A stretch of 64,000 nucleotides of DNA from Marinobacter sp. SS13-12 (GCF_030227115.1 NZ_JASSUA010000001.1:1-64000), one strand, 5' to 3'; positions 19,847 to 28,441 are shown, counted from the stretch's first letter. Notes: generated by a model from the letters alone, not told the origin. Program-made: numbers and translations.

Positions 19847-19869
19847 CCGTCGAAAATTGGACAATCGCA

Positions 19870-20910
19870 ATGACCTCAAAAACAAAGACCAAGACCAAGA
19901 CCAAGACCAACACAAGCCCGAACAAGGACGACTATCTGCGGATGTATACCCAGATGGTGCGCATTCGCACCTTCGAAGACAACGCAAACCAGCTTTACCT
20001 TGCCGGCAAGATGCAGGGACTGACGCACATGTATTCCGGGGAAGAGGCCGTTGCTGTCGGCATCTGTGAGGCACTGACCGATAACGATCGCATCACCTCA
20101 ACCCACCGGGGCCACGGGCATTGTGTCGCCAAGGGCGCAAACTACAAACAGATGTTCTGCGAATTGTTGGGCAAGCAGGAAGGCTACTGTCGCGGCAAAG
20201 GCGGCTCGATGCATATTGCCGATCAAAGCCACGGCAACCTTGGTGCCAACGCAATAGTTGGCGGTTCCATGGGGATTGCAACTGGCTCGGCGCTGCGTGC
20301 CAAATTGCTGGGCCAGGATGACGTCACCGTCTGCTTCTTCGGGGACGGCGCCACCGCTCAAGGCCTGCTCTACGAAGTGATGAACATGGCCGCACTGTGG
20401 AACCTGCCGGTTATCTACGCCTGCGAGAACAACGGTTATTCGGAATACACCAAGACTGAGGAGATTGCGGCAGGCTCAATCACAGCACGTGCAGAGGCAT
20501 TTGGTATCGAGGCGTTCTCAATTGATGGACAGGACGTTCTTGGCGTCAACGAACTGAGCAAGAAACTGGTCGCGCGGTGCCGCAACAATGAGGGGCCTTT
20601 CTTTGTGGAGCTGATGACCTATCGCTACCACGGGCACCATGTGGGAGACATCAACCGCGAGTATTACCGTTCGAAAAAGGAAGAGGCTGACTGGAAGGAA
20701 AACCGTGACCCCATCATTCGATTCCGTGGCTGGCTGGTCGAACAGGGCATCGCCACCGAAGAAGAGATCGAGGCGTTGAACGAACAGATCAAGCAGGACG
20801 CCAAAGAAGCCGTCGCCTATGCCGAAGCCGCCGCCTATCCGGACGTCGCAGAGGTAGACATGCATGTCTACGCGGAAACCGATCCTGCCACGCTGCAAGC
20901 CGGACACTGA
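19870..20910 (+). CDS. thiamine-diphosphate-dependent dehydrogenase E1 alpha subunit (acetoin/pyruvate type)
   Basis: Catalytic half of an α2β2 E1 that decarboxylates a 2-oxo acid or cleaves acetoin and passes the acyl group to lipoate. The 346 residues include YSGEEAVAVGICEAL, RGHGHCVAKGA and GGSMHIADQSHGNLGANAIV. The ThDP motif runs from GDGATAQGLLYEVMNMAALW to CENNGYSEYT, and the helix RYHGHHVGDINREYY follows. The pattern is closest to AcoA of acetoin dehydrogenase and to PdhA of the heterotetrameric pyruvate group. The N-terminus is an odd KTKTKTKTNT tract encoded by a four-fold AAGACC repeat (19885–19908). It is 23 bases after dctM. No E3 gene is nearby, so the complex must borrow lipoamide dehydrogenase. 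Confidence 0.9.
   Translation: MTSKTKTKTKTKTNTSPNKDDYLRMYTQMVRIRTFEDNANQLYLAGKMQGLTHMYSGEEAVAVGICEALTDNDRITSTHRGHGHCVAKGANYKQMFCELLGKQEGYCRGKGGSMHIADQSHGNLGANAIVGGSMGIATGSALRAKLLGQDDVTVCFFGDGATAQGLLYEVMNMAALWNLPVIYACENNGYSEYTKTEEIAAGSITARAEAFGIEAFSIDGQDVLGVNELSKKLVARCRNNEGPFFVELMTYRYHGHHVGDINREYYRSKKEEADWKENRDPIIRFRGWLVEQGIATEEEIEALNEQIKQDAKEAVAYAEAAAYPDVAEVDMHVYAETDPATLQAGH
19885..19908 (+). repeat. four tandem AAGACC hexamers in the E1 alpha coding start
   Basis: Perfect tandem repeat within codons 6–13, coding Lys-Thr pairs. Since the unit is six bases, copy changes would alter the length of the tail without shifting the frame. Confidence 0.85.
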
Positions 20911-20923
20911 GGGAGATCACGAT

Positions 20924-21919
20924 ATGAGAGAAATTACACTGTCCCAAGCTGTAAACGAGGCGCTGGCCGAAGAGATGCGGCGCGACCCGACAACCTTCAT
21001 TCTTGGCGAGGACGTGGCCGAAGCAGGCACACCCTTCAAGGTACTGTCAGGCCTGGTTGAAGAATTCGGTACCGAACGGGTGATTGACACCCCCATCTCG
21101 GAGCCCGGTTTCGTGGGCCTGGCTGTGGGCGCGGCCCTGACCGGCGCTCGGCCCATCGTCGACCTGATGTTCGGCGATTTTATCTATCTGGTCATGGATC
21201 AGCTCTGCAACCAGGCGGCCAAGCAGCAGTATATGTCAGGTGGCAAGCTGAGCGTGCCCATGGTACTGCGCACCAATCTCGGCGCTACTCGGCGCTCGGG
21301 CGCGCAGCACAGCCAGTCCCTGCAGGTGCTGGTTGCGCATATTCCGGGGCTTAAAGTGGCATTGCCGTCTTCGGCTTATGAAGCCAAAGGGCTGATGAAA
21401 ACAGCCATCCGGGATAACAACCCGGTGGTGATCATCGAAGACAAGCTGATGTACCAGGACAAGGCTCCGGTGCCCGAGGAGGAATACCTGATTCCATTCG
21501 GTGAGGCCAATATCAAGCGTGAAGGTAGCGACATCACATTGATCGGCACCTCTTCCATGGTGCAGGTAGCCGAGGAAGCCGCGCGTATTCTGGAAGCCGA
21601 GGGCATCAGCGCCGAAGTGATCGACCCGCGCACCATTGTGCCACTGGACGAAGACACCCTGCTGAAGAGCGTCCGTAAAACTAGTCGTGCCATCGTCATT
21701 GATGAGGGCCACCAGAACTATGGCATAACCGGTGAAATCGCCAGTCGCCTCAACGAAAAGGCCTTCTACTATCTCGATGCACCCGTGCTACGCATGGGCG
21801 CAATGGATGTGCCGGTGCCCTTCAGCCCCGTACTAGAGGATCTCACAGTACCAACACCAGAACGCGTTGCCGAGAATGCTCGCCGGCTCTGCGCGGGGGA
21901 GATGATCCATGCCGCTTGA
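20924..21919 (+). CDS. dehydrogenase E1 beta subunit (acetoin/pyruvate type)
   Basis: Forms the α2β2 E1 with the preceding product; 331 residues. Visible blocks are EITLSQAVNEALAEEMRRDP, FILGEDVAEAGTPFKVLSGL, DTPISEPGFVGLAVGAALTG, LRTNLGATRRSGAQHSQSLQ, IIEDKLMYQDKAPVPEEEYL, and EVIDPRTIVPLDEDTLLKSV. The start ATG at 20924 is preceded by GAGGGAG; the frame from 20864 is an overlap artefact. The stop overlaps the start of the next gene by 11 bases, so expression is probably coupled. Heterotetrameric E1 enzymes are known to need GroEL/GroES for assembly, which may explain the chaperonin in this island. Confidence 0.92.
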   Translation: MREITLSQAVNEALAEEMRRDPTTFILGEDVAEAGTPFKVLSGLVEEFGTERVIDTPISEPGFVGLAVGAALTGARPIVDLMFGDFIYLVMDQLCNQAAKQQYMSGGKLSVPMVLRTNLGATRRSGAQHSQSLQVLVAHIPGLKVALPSSAYEAKGLMKTAIRDNNPVVIIEDKLMYQDKAPVPEEEYLIPFGEANIKREGSDITLIGTSSMVQVAEEAARILEAEGISAEVIDPRTIVPLDEDTLLKSVRKTSRAIVIDEGHQNYGITGEIASRLNEKAFYYLDAPVLRMGAMDVPVPFSPVLEDLTVPTPERVAENARRLCAGEMIHAA

Positions 21920-23237
21920 CGTCATCATGCCAGCACTCGGGATGGCGCAGGACACTGGTGTCATCCTTACATGGCACAAATCACCCGGGGACCCGGTTTC
22001 AGAAGGGGAGGCCCTGTTTGAGGTGGAAACCGATAAAGCAGCGATGGAAGTCGAAGCTCAGGGCTCAGGCTTCCTGACAGATGTTACCGCCGCCGCTGGC
22101 GAAGAGGTGCCGGTGGGACGCGTAGTTGCGCGCATCTCGGAAACACCTGAAGACACCGGTACCAAACCTGAGCTCGCTCAGGAAAAACCCAGCGAACCTG
22201 ATAATCAGGCCAGTCCGGCAATTCCTGAAGGTGAACAGGTCATTATGCCCGCGCTGGGTATGGCGCAGGATGCCGGCCTGATCGTTGCGTGGCGCAAATC
22301 TCCCGGCGATTCCGTAACCGCCAGCGACATTCTGTTCGAAGTGGAAACGGATAAGTCCATCGTGGAAGTCGAGGCCGGTCATGATGGATTCATCGCGGCC
22401 CTGTTGGCAGAGAAGGGCGAGGAGGCGCCGGTAGGCCATGTCATCGCCATCATCTCCAGCGAAAAGCCGGAATCGCCTGTCCAGCTAAGTCTTCTGGCCA
22501 GTGGGAAGTCGGCGGAAGCTGCGGAACAAGTGAAGCCAGCAGAATCAGTCGAACCCGCGCCTGCCGTGAAGCAACCTTCCGCGCCCCGGCAAACGGGACC
22601 CGCCCACGGTGTTCGGGCAGTGAGGGGGCGCATCCTTGCGTCACCGAAGGCCCGGCGGCTTGCCCTCGAGCGGGGTCTGGACCTGGAGCGACTGGCCGAA
22701 AATGGTTACCCGCAGCCCTATCATGTCAAGGACCTGGAAGTTCTGGAGAGCCTGCCCAAGGCGACTGCACCGCAACCTTCTACTGCGGCACCTGGTCGTT
22801 ACCTGTCTGCCGAGGTGACCGCGGATGGCTTCGACGAGTTTGCTGTCTGGGCTGCCAAAGAAGCCGGCCTGACGGATGCCAGCTCCCTGTTGGCAGCGTT
22901 CGCAGGATCAAGCCTGGGCCAGAACGAGGCGACCGTGGCACTGGAAACTTTTGGCAAGACGCGTATTTTTGCGATGCACGGAAGGCGACTGGGGGACCTC
23001 GCAGAGGTCGAGCCTGAGGCCGTCCCCGATCTGCGGCTGCGCGATTTGCGATTTGGCCGCCTGAGCACGATTCAGGCGGGCCCTGAGGATACCCCGGTGC
23101 TCAGTGTCCTCACCTCGGGTGCGGGGCTGAAGCTGACACTGGAATGTACCGCAGAGCAACTGGATGCCTCTGCGGCCATTACCCTTCTTTCCGATTTTGC
23201 AGGTCGAATGGAGCAGCCGCTCCGTCACCTGCTCTGA
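21909..23237 (+). CDS. two-lipoyl-domain E2-like protein with a degenerate acyltransferase region
   Basis: Swinging-arm carrier of the complex, 442 residues. Two lipoyl domains at about 2–78 and 109–184 have target lysines in EVETDKAAMEVEA (K43) and EVETDKSIVEVEA (K149). A linker rich in Pro, Ala and Glu leads to a peripheral-subunit-binding domain at about 241–278 (RILASPKARRLALERG). The remaining 160 residues have the length and tail of a shortened E2 catalytic domain (TPVLSVLTSGAGLKLTLE, then LLSDFAGRMEQPLRHLL), but the DHRxxxG active-site motif is replaced (CTAEQLDASAA). It probably serves as lipoyl carrier and binding scaffold, with catalysis by the next gene product. It overlaps E1 beta by 11 bases. 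Confidence 0.85.
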   Translation: MPLDVIMPALGMAQDTGVILTWHKSPGDPVSEGEALFEVETDKAAMEVEAQGSGFLTDVTAAAGEEVPVGRVVARISETPEDTGTKPELAQEKPSEPDNQASPAIPEGEQVIMPALGMAQDAGLIVAWRKSPGDSVTASDILFEVETDKSIVEVEAGHDGFIAALLAEKGEEAPVGHVIAIISSEKPESPVQLSLLASGKSAEAAEQVKPAESVEPAPAVKQPSAPRQTGPAHGVRAVRGRILASPKARRLALERGLDLERLAENGYPQPYHVKDLEVLESLPKATAPQPSTAAPGRYLSAEVTADGFDEFAVWAAKEAGLTDASSLLAAFAGSSLGQNEATVALETFGKTRIFAMHGRRLGDLAEVEPEAVPDLRLRDLRFGRLSTIQAGPEDTPVLSVLTSGAGLKLTLECTAEQLDASAAITLLSDFAGRMEQPLRHLL

Positions 23238-23258
23238 GCTATGGAGTGGAAGCCAATC

Positions 23259-24143
23259 ATGACTGACATTATTGCACCGCCTTCAGTTCGGGCTCTGGCC
23301 CGGAAAAAGGGTATCAATCTCGAAGCACTTGCCCGCGATCTGGGCCGCACGAATATCGTGCGTGAGGATCTCGATGACCAAAGACCAACTGCCGCCAACG
23401 GACCGGTTGGCGGCACATCGCTCTGGGACGTGGATCATTCCCGGCACGGCAAGGTAAGCGAGGAACCCATGAGCCGTTTCGCGCAAGTAGCCGCCGCTAA
23501 CCTGGCCGCTGCACAGACGCTTATTCCGGCCGTGACGCATCATGAGCGCGCCGATATCAGAGCAGTCGAGGCCTGGCGCCGTGAGCTGAAGCCAGAGGCA
23601 CAGGCGCGCGGGGTGAAACTCACGGCGCTGGCCTTCCACGTTGTCGCGCTAGCGCGCTGCCTGCAGGAATTCCCGCACTTCAATTCCTCGCTTTCAACTG
23701 ATGGCAAGACACTGGTGCTGAAACAGTATGTGCACATCGGTATCGCCGTGGATACCGCTCACGGGCTGATGGTACCGGTGATCCGCGACGCGGAGACCAA
23801 GGGGCTGTGGCAGATCGGAACTGAGATTGCTGACCTGGCCACCCGTGCGCAGAGCCGCAAAGTAGGCGTTGACGAAATGGGAGGTGCGTCCATGACGATC
23901 ACAAATCTGGGCGGAATCGGCGGCATTGGTTTCACCCCCATCGTCAATCCGCCCGAGGTGGCGATCCTGGGCCTCACCCGCCCCGAAACCACACCGGTCT
24001 GGAATGGTGACGCTTTCCAGCCTGTACCAATGGTTTCGGTGGACCTGAGCTATGACCACCGGGTGATCAACGGGGCTGACGCTGCACGTTTTTCTGCACG
24101 TTATTCATCTCTGCTGTCTGATCCACGGCGGATGATCGTGTGA
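23259..24143 (+). CDS. dihydrolipoamide acyltransferase (E2 catalytic protein without lipoyl domain)
   Basis: Transfers the acyl group from lipoate to CoA. The 294-residue product starts with a subunit-binding domain (APPSVRALARKKGINLEALA) and continues as a full 2-oxoacid dehydrogenase catalytic domain. Visible blocks are PMSRFAQVAAANLAAAQTLI, VHIGIAVDTAHGLMVPVIRD, SMTITNLGGIGGIGFTPIVN and the active-site motif SYDHRVINGADAARF. It has no lipoyl domain, which is unusual: the arm is on the preceding protein. The start ATG at 23259 follows GGAGTGGAA and leaves 21 bases after the previous stop. Together the two genes look like an ancestral E2 that has split and duplicated its binding domain. Confidence 0.9.
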   Translation: MTDIIAPPSVRALARKKGINLEALARDLGRTNIVREDLDDQRPTAANGPVGGTSLWDVDHSRHGKVSEEPMSRFAQVAAANLAAAQTLIPAVTHHERADIRAVEAWRRELKPEAQARGVKLTALAFHVVALARCLQEFPHFNSSLSTDGKTLVLKQYVHIGIAVDTAHGLMVPVIRDAETKGLWQIGTEIADLATRAQSRKVGVDEMGGASMTITNLGGIGGIGFTPIVNPPEVAILGLTRPETTPVWNGDAFQPVPMVSVDLSYDHRVINGADAARFSARYSSLLSDPRRMIV

Positions 24144-24174
24144 GGCGGGTTTAGAGGATCGAATACGGGAATTG

Positions 24175-24193
24175 GGGCGGTCCTTGACCGCCC
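24175..24193 (+). other. stem-loop after the dehydrogenase operon
   Basis: Arms GGGCGGTC (24175–24182) and GACCGCCC (24186–24193), loop CTT, 31 bases past the E2 stop codon. No T run follows, so termination would be factor-assisted or the hairpin may protect the mRNA. Confidence 0.5.
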
Positions 24194-24259
24194 TGGGTTG
24201 AAATCGCGCTGGTCAGCCATAATGCTGTAAGTACATGCGATGATAAAATGGAGTGAATC

Positions 24260-24694
24260 ATGAACATTACCAAAACAGCCTCGGCTCACTGGGAAGGCAG
24301 TATCAAGGAAGGAAAGGGTACGATCTCCACCGAGAGCGGTGTGCTGAAGGAGACGCCCTATGGTTTTCGCGAGCGCTTCGAGGGCCAGCCGGGCTCGAAT
24401 CCGGAAGAGCTGGTCGGTGCCGCCCATGCCAGCTGTTTCTCCATGGCGCTGTCGCTGATCCTCGGCGAGGCCGGCATGGAGGCCGAGAGCATCAATACCC
24501 AGGCTACCGTTGCCCTAACCGAAGATCCTGAAGGTGGTTTTAAAATCCCGAGCATTCATCTGGTGACCCGGGTGAAGATACCGGGAGCCGATCAGGCAGC
24601 CTTTGATGAGTGCGCCGAGAAGGCCAAGGCGGGCTGTCCAGTCTCCAAGCTTTACAATGCCGATATTACCCTGGATGCCACCTTGGAGAATTAA
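24260..24694 (+). CDS. osmC: OsmC-family organic hydroperoxide reductase
   Basis: Reduces organic peroxides using two redox cysteines. The 144-residue protein shows the OsmC pattern: TPYGFRERFEGQPGSNPEEL, the first Cys in GAAHASCFSMALSLIL and the second in AKAGCPVSKLYNA. The spacing and length match OsmC more closely than Ohr. It has its own start ATG at 24260. A weak AAAATGGAG lies before it, and a perfect hairpin follows the gene. It appears to be a single-gene unit, unrelated to the catabolic island. Confidence 0.93.
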   Translation: MNITKTASAHWEGSIKEGKGTISTESGVLKETPYGFRERFEGQPGSNPEELVGAAHASCFSMALSLILGEAGMEAESINTQATVALTEDPEGGFKIPSIHLVTRVKIPGADQAAFDECAEKAKAGCPVSKLYNADITLDATLEN

Positions 24695-24722
24695 TTAACG
24701 ACTGGCACGACGTCAATACTGC

Positions 24723-24751
24723 GGGTCTGGCCACTTCTCCCGGCCAGACCC
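24723..24751 (+). terminator. terminator-like hairpin after osmC
   Basis: Perfect 10-bp arms GGGTCTGGCC at 24723–24732 and GGCCAGACCC at 24742–24751, 9-base loop, followed by TCATTGCTC. The T run is weak but the position 28 bases past the stop fits. Confidence 0.7.
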
Positions 24752-25126
24752 TCATTGCTCAAGCCGATTATTCAATGAATTTTTGTTAGAGCACACTAAT
24801 ACTCCGTTTACGTTAACCCTGAAAAAATCCCCCATTCCTAAAGACGGCGCCCAGCACCGGTCCTAATGGGTTTAAATCGGTTTAAATGCAGTTAGAGAGT
24901 GCCGTATTCAACAGCAATGCAGCCACACAGGTCCATAAACGAACAACATGAGCAGACATTAGATCTACCGCCGTCAACAGAACTTATAAGCTTCCTATCC
25001 TCTTTTCTTCCACAGCGAAAAGAAAGCCGCGATTTTCGTCGGAGACATTCAGAGGCTTTGAACGGCGGCTATCATTCCCAGCGGGTCTGCGAATAACTGA
25101 AAACCGGCAGCGACACCCGCCAACAA
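24752..25126. other. intergenic stretch, no supported gene
   Basis: Contains short frames on both strands without family motifs. The sequence between about 25000 and 25126 may be the eroded upstream part of the flavoprotein remnant that follows. Confidence 0.5.
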
Positions 25127-25318
25127 ATGGCAACCATGCGAAGCAGTAAACCCACGCTGAAAATGATGCCGATGGTGGAAGGAGTGATGGTGCAGATGCC
25201 GTGGGAGAAACTGGATGACCAGCGCAACTTCCTCCCGGCCGACCATCACACCGGCTCTGCCAATGCCATGCTGGACAAAATGGCGAAATGGGCAACGGCC
25301 CTGAAGTCGCTTCGCTAA
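25127..25318 (+). pseudogene. possible 3′ remnant of an NADPH-dependent FMN reductase-like gene
   Basis: A 63-codon frame ends LDKMAKWATALKSLR, 16 bases before a strong terminator, as a real gene end would. The stretch SKPTLKMMPMVEGVMVQMPW followed by LDDQRNFLPAD recalls the last strand, loop and helix of NAD(P)H-dependent FMN reductases. The flavodoxin-like N-terminal part is absent in all frames upstream. A short intact gene is the alternative. The family call is weak. Confidence 0.35.
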
Positions 25319-25334
25319 ACACCAGAGTAGTTGA

Positions 25335-25368
25335 ACAGATTCCCCGGTCAGCAAACCGGGGAATCTGT
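25335..25368. terminator. bidirectional terminator-like hairpin
   Basis: Perfect 14-bp arms at 25335–25348 (ACAGATTCCCCGGT) and 25355–25368, 6-base loop, between the rightward remnant and the leftward codA stop. T runs are short on both sides. Confidence 0.75.
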
Positions 25369-25388
25369 AGCTTCTACTGCAACGGGCA

Positions 25389-26618
25389 TCAACCCTGCCG
25401 GTTCAACAGAACCCGACCATCACGAATAGACGCGGCAACCGGCAACTGGCCCAACAGCACCTCGTAGGGCGACCGCCCCTGCAGAACAACACAGCGAGCA
25501 GGAAGCCCCTCCTCGATGCCGTATTCTTCCAGATCCAATGCTGCAGCACCGTTGTCGGTAATAAGTTCCAGCGACCGGTCAATCCAGCCCATACCGAGCA
25601 TGTGGCAGGCGTGCAGGCCCACATCCAGGGTACGGAGCATGTTGCCGTTGCCCAGTGGATACCAGGGATCGCGAATGGAATCCTGTCCGAAAGCTACCTT
25701 AAGTCCTGCATCCAGCAGTTCCGGGACCCGGGTCAGGCCACGGCGTTTCGGATAACCATCGAATCGGCCCTGCAGGTGCAGGCTTTCGGTAGGCATCGAC
25801 AGGAAACGAAGACCGGATTTCTTCAACAGCCGGAACAGCCGGCTGCAGTAATGGTCGTTGTAGGAGCCCATGGCACAGGTATGGCTGGCGGTGACCCGGG
25901 AGCCATAATCCAGCTTGAGCGCCTCGGCAGCGAGCACTTCCAGGAATCGGGATTCGGGATCATCAATCTCGTCACAGTGCACATCGACCAGCAGGTCGTG
26001 TTTGTGGGCCAACGCCACCAGCCATTGGACCGATTCAACGCCGTAATCCCGGGTGAATTCGAAGTGGGGAATGCCACCGACCACATCGGCCCCCAGACGC
26101 ACCGACTCTTCCATCAGCTCCTTGCCCTGTGGAAATGACCAGAGACCTTCCTGGGGGAAAGCCACAATCTGCAGGTCGACTGTGTCAGCCATGCGCTCCC
26201 GCACTTCCAACATAGCCTTCAGCCCTGTCAGCTTGGGGTCTGTCACGTCCACGTGGGTGCGGACGTGCTGAATACCGTTATCGGCAAACAGTTTCAGGGT
26301 CTGCTCGGCCCGGCCGATCACATCCTCCCGCGTCAGGCTGGCTTTGCGCTCGGACCAGCATTCAATACCCTCAAATAAGGTACCACTCTGGTTCCAGCGT
26401 GGCTCGCCGGCGGTCATGGCCGCATCCAGGTGGATGTGCGGCTCCACGAAAGGAGGAGCGATCAGGTTTCCGGCCGCATCGAATTCCGTCGCCTGGGCAT
26501 CATCAAAACCTGCCTGGGGCGAGATATCGGTAAAGCGGCCATCGACCATGGCTATCCGGTGCAGCCCTTCGCGGCCCTGAAGACGGGCATTGACGATCGT
26601 GTTCAATGAATTGTTCAT
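25389..26618 (-). CDS. codA: cytosine deaminase-type amidohydrolase
   Basis: Probably converts cytosine or a related aminopyrimidine/azine to the keto form and ammonia. The 409-residue protein aligns along its length with E. coli CodA as I recall it: PPFVEPHIHLDAA (metal His pair), NQSGTLFEGIECWSERKASL, VDVHCDEIDDPESRF (metal His and catalytic Glu), VTASHTCAMGSYN (metal/catalytic His) and GRFDGYPKRRGLTRV. The metal Asp lies in GQDSIRDPWYPLG where E. coli has GHDDVFDPWYPLG. The residue after the Asp is Ser rather than Asp, and the residue before it is Gln rather than His. Position 314 (the second Asp) affects substrate choice in E. coli CodA, so a different amino-azine substrate is possible. 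It is 12 bases after ygiD in the doxX operon. Confidence 0.85.
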   Translation of the reverse strand: MNNSLNTIVNARLQGREGLHRIAMVDGRFTDISPQAGFDDAQATEFDAAGNLIAPPFVEPHIHLDAAMTAGEPRWNQSGTLFEGIECWSERKASLTREDVIGRAEQTLKLFADNGIQHVRTHVDVTDPKLTGLKAMLEVRERMADTVDLQIVAFPQEGLWSFPQGKELMEESVRLGADVVGGIPHFEFTRDYGVESVQWLVALAHKHDLLVDVHCDEIDDPESRFLEVLAAEALKLDYGSRVTASHTCAMGSYNDHYCSRLFRLLKKSGLRFLSMPTESLHLQGRFDGYPKRRGLTRVPELLDAGLKVAFGQDSIRDPWYPLGNGNMLRTLDVGLHACHMLGMGWIDRSLELITDNGAAALDLEEYGIEEGLPARCVVLQGRSPYEVLLGQLPVAASIRDGRVLLNRQG

Positions 26619-26630
26619 GACATGTCCTTA

Positions 26631-27473
26631 CTATTTCGGGCCAGTTTCCATAGCAGCGCAACTGGCTGTTTCAACTCTCCAATAGAACATCCCCGATTTT
26701 TTCCCGAGAATGGTTGCCGATATATGCGTATCGCTGGGCTTGCTCGCGAGCCCGTAGCACACATGCAAAGGCAGAAGGTGCTCTTCCCGCGGATGGCAGA
26801 AACGGGCATAGGGCGCGCATTCCCAGTGAGCCAGACGCTCAGCCCGCTCTGTTTCCTGCAGACTGGCATCAGCACAGGTCTCTTCCAGCCAGTCTTCGAA
26901 TGCCTGGTTACGCGCCTGAATCTCCGGCGTCTGGGCCGAGAAAAACGCCCGCATGTTATGGAACGAGAAACCGGAGCCGATCACCAGCAGGTTGTCATAG
27001 TCCAGCGCCTGCAAAGCACGACCAATCGCCAGGTGGATGCCGGCATCCAGACTGTTCACAAGGGACAGCTGAACGCACGGAATATCTGCATCCGGATACA
27101 TCAGCTTGAGCGGCACAAACAATCCATGATCAAAGCCCCGCTGGTCGTTAAGGCGCGCCGGGATCCCGGCCTGATCCAGCGCCTGATAGACCTGCTGCGC
27201 TAACATCGGATCACCCGGGCAGGGATACTCGATCTTGTAGGCCTCCGATGGAAAGCCATCGTAATCGTAGATAAGCGAAGGATTGGTGCCGGAGGTGATT
27301 GTCGGCACCGCCTCCTCCCAGTGAGCGCTGATCACCAGTATCGCCGACGGTTTCTGAAGCTTCCCGGCAAGCTCCGTTAGCCGGTCTACCATTTCCCGGT
27401 GCCCTGGATCCCCCAACAGCGGCATTGGCCCGCCGCCATGGGAAATGAACAGCGCATCGATTTCAGCTTTCAT
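26631..27473 (-). CDS. ygiD: extradiol ring-cleavage dioxygenase, DODA/YgiD family
   Basis: Non-heme metal dioxygenase of the class III/LigB fold, related to plant and bacterial DOPA 4,5-dioxygenases; it opens catechol-type rings. The 280 residues include ALFISHGGGPMPLLGDPGH with the metal His, AILVISAHWEEAVPTI with the second metal His, and FDHGLFVPLKLMYPDADIPC with the catalytic His. VIGSGFSFHNM closes the active site. It lies between yqjG and codA in a leftward operon under a divergent LysR gene. The operon mates suggest a role in quinone or catechol detoxification. The true substrate is unknown. Confidence 0.9.
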   Translation of the reverse strand: MKAEIDALFISHGGGPMPLLGDPGHREMVDRLTELAGKLQKPSAILVISAHWEEAVPTITSGTNPSLIYDYDGFPSEAYKIEYPCPGDPMLAQQVYQALDQAGIPARLNDQRGFDHGLFVPLKLMYPDADIPCVQLSLVNSLDAGIHLAIGRALQALDYDNLLVIGSGFSFHNMRAFFSAQTPEIQARNQAFEDWLEETCADASLQETERAERLAHWECAPYARFCHPREEHLLPLHVCYGLASKPSDTHISATILGKKSGMFYWRVETASCAAMETGPK

Positions 27474-27490
27474 GGCGGTTGCTCCTGTGA

Positions 27491-28438
27491 TCAGAGTTCA
27501 CCCGGCCCTGCCGGCACAATACCTGTTGGGTTCAGCGCCTTGATGGAGTAATACCCCGCCTTGATGTGGTCAAGGTTGACCGTATCGGGAATGCCATCAA
27601 GCGCCAGTATCCGGTGCATGTAGGCGTGCAGCCGGGGCATGGTTCGCAGGGTATTGCGATTACACTTGAACAGGCCGTGGTAGGCAACGTCAAAGCGCAC
27701 CAGGGTCACGAACAGGCGTATATCGGCCTCTGTCAGGTGATTACCAAACAGGTACGTGCGTCCATCCGCCAGCCGGGACTCCATTTCATCCAGGGCGGCA
27801 AACACCCCGGCGTAGGCTTCATTGTAGGCCTCCTGGCTGGAAGCGAAGCCGGCCTGGTACACACCGTTGTTCAGGTTTGTATAAAGATAGCCGTCAAGGC
27901 TATCGATTTCGCTCGCCAACGTCTCTGGGTATAAATCCGGGCCCTCATCCACAATCTCTGCGAAAGCACTGTTCAGCATCCGCAGAATATCCGCGGACTC
28001 GTTATTGACGATGGTGCCGGCGTGTTTGTCCCAGAGCACCGGCACGGTGGCGCGACCGGAGATTTGTGGATCGGCACGGGTATACAGCTCGTGCATATAG
28101 CGCGCACCGTTGAGCATGTCCTCGTCCGCACCGGGGTAGCCGCCAAACTGCCAGCCCTGATCTGTCAGCCGGGGGTTGACGACGGTAACACCAATCACAT
28201 CCTTGAGCCCTTTCAGCTCCCGGGCCATCAGTGCTCGCGACGCCCAGGGGCAAATGTACGCCACGTACAGGTGATACCGCCCCTTCTCCGCCTTGAAGCC
28301 ACCCGTCCCGGTGGGTCCCGATGCACCATCCGGTGTGATCCAGTTGCGAAAGGGAGAGGCTTGGCGAATAAACCGCCCCTCCTCATCCTGCGACTGCACC
28401 GGCTGCCAGTTGTCTTTCCAGACACCGTTCACCAGCAT
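27491..28438 (-). CDS. yqjG: glutathionyl-hydroquinone reductase (YqjG, xi-class GST)
   Basis: Reduces S-glutathionyl-hydroquinones to hydroquinones with glutathione. The 315-residue length and the blocks FIRQASPFRNWITPDG, YHLYVAYICPWASRALMARE (active-site Cys in CPWA), TVPVLWDKHAGTIVNNESAD and LTEADIRLFVTLVRFDVAYH are those of the xi class. It starts three bases after the doxX stop and 17 bases before ygiD, so the three genes are one operon. E. coli has the same yqjF(doxX)–yqjG pair. Confidence 0.95.
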   Translation of the reverse strand: MLVNGVWKDNWQPVQSQDEEGRFIRQASPFRNWITPDGASGPTGTGGFKAEKGRYHLYVAYICPWASRALMARELKGLKDVIGVTVVNPRLTDQGWQFGGYPGADEDMLNGARYMHELYTRADPQISGRATVPVLWDKHAGTIVNNESADILRMLNSAFAEIVDEGPDLYPETLASEIDSLDGYLYTNLNNGVYQAGFASSQEAYNEAYAGVFAALDEMESRLADGRTYLFGNHLTEADIRLFVTLVRFDVAYHGLFKCNRNTLRTMPRLHAYMHRILALDGIPDTVNLDHIKAGYYSIKALNPTGIVPAGPGEL

Positions 28439-28441
28439 GAT

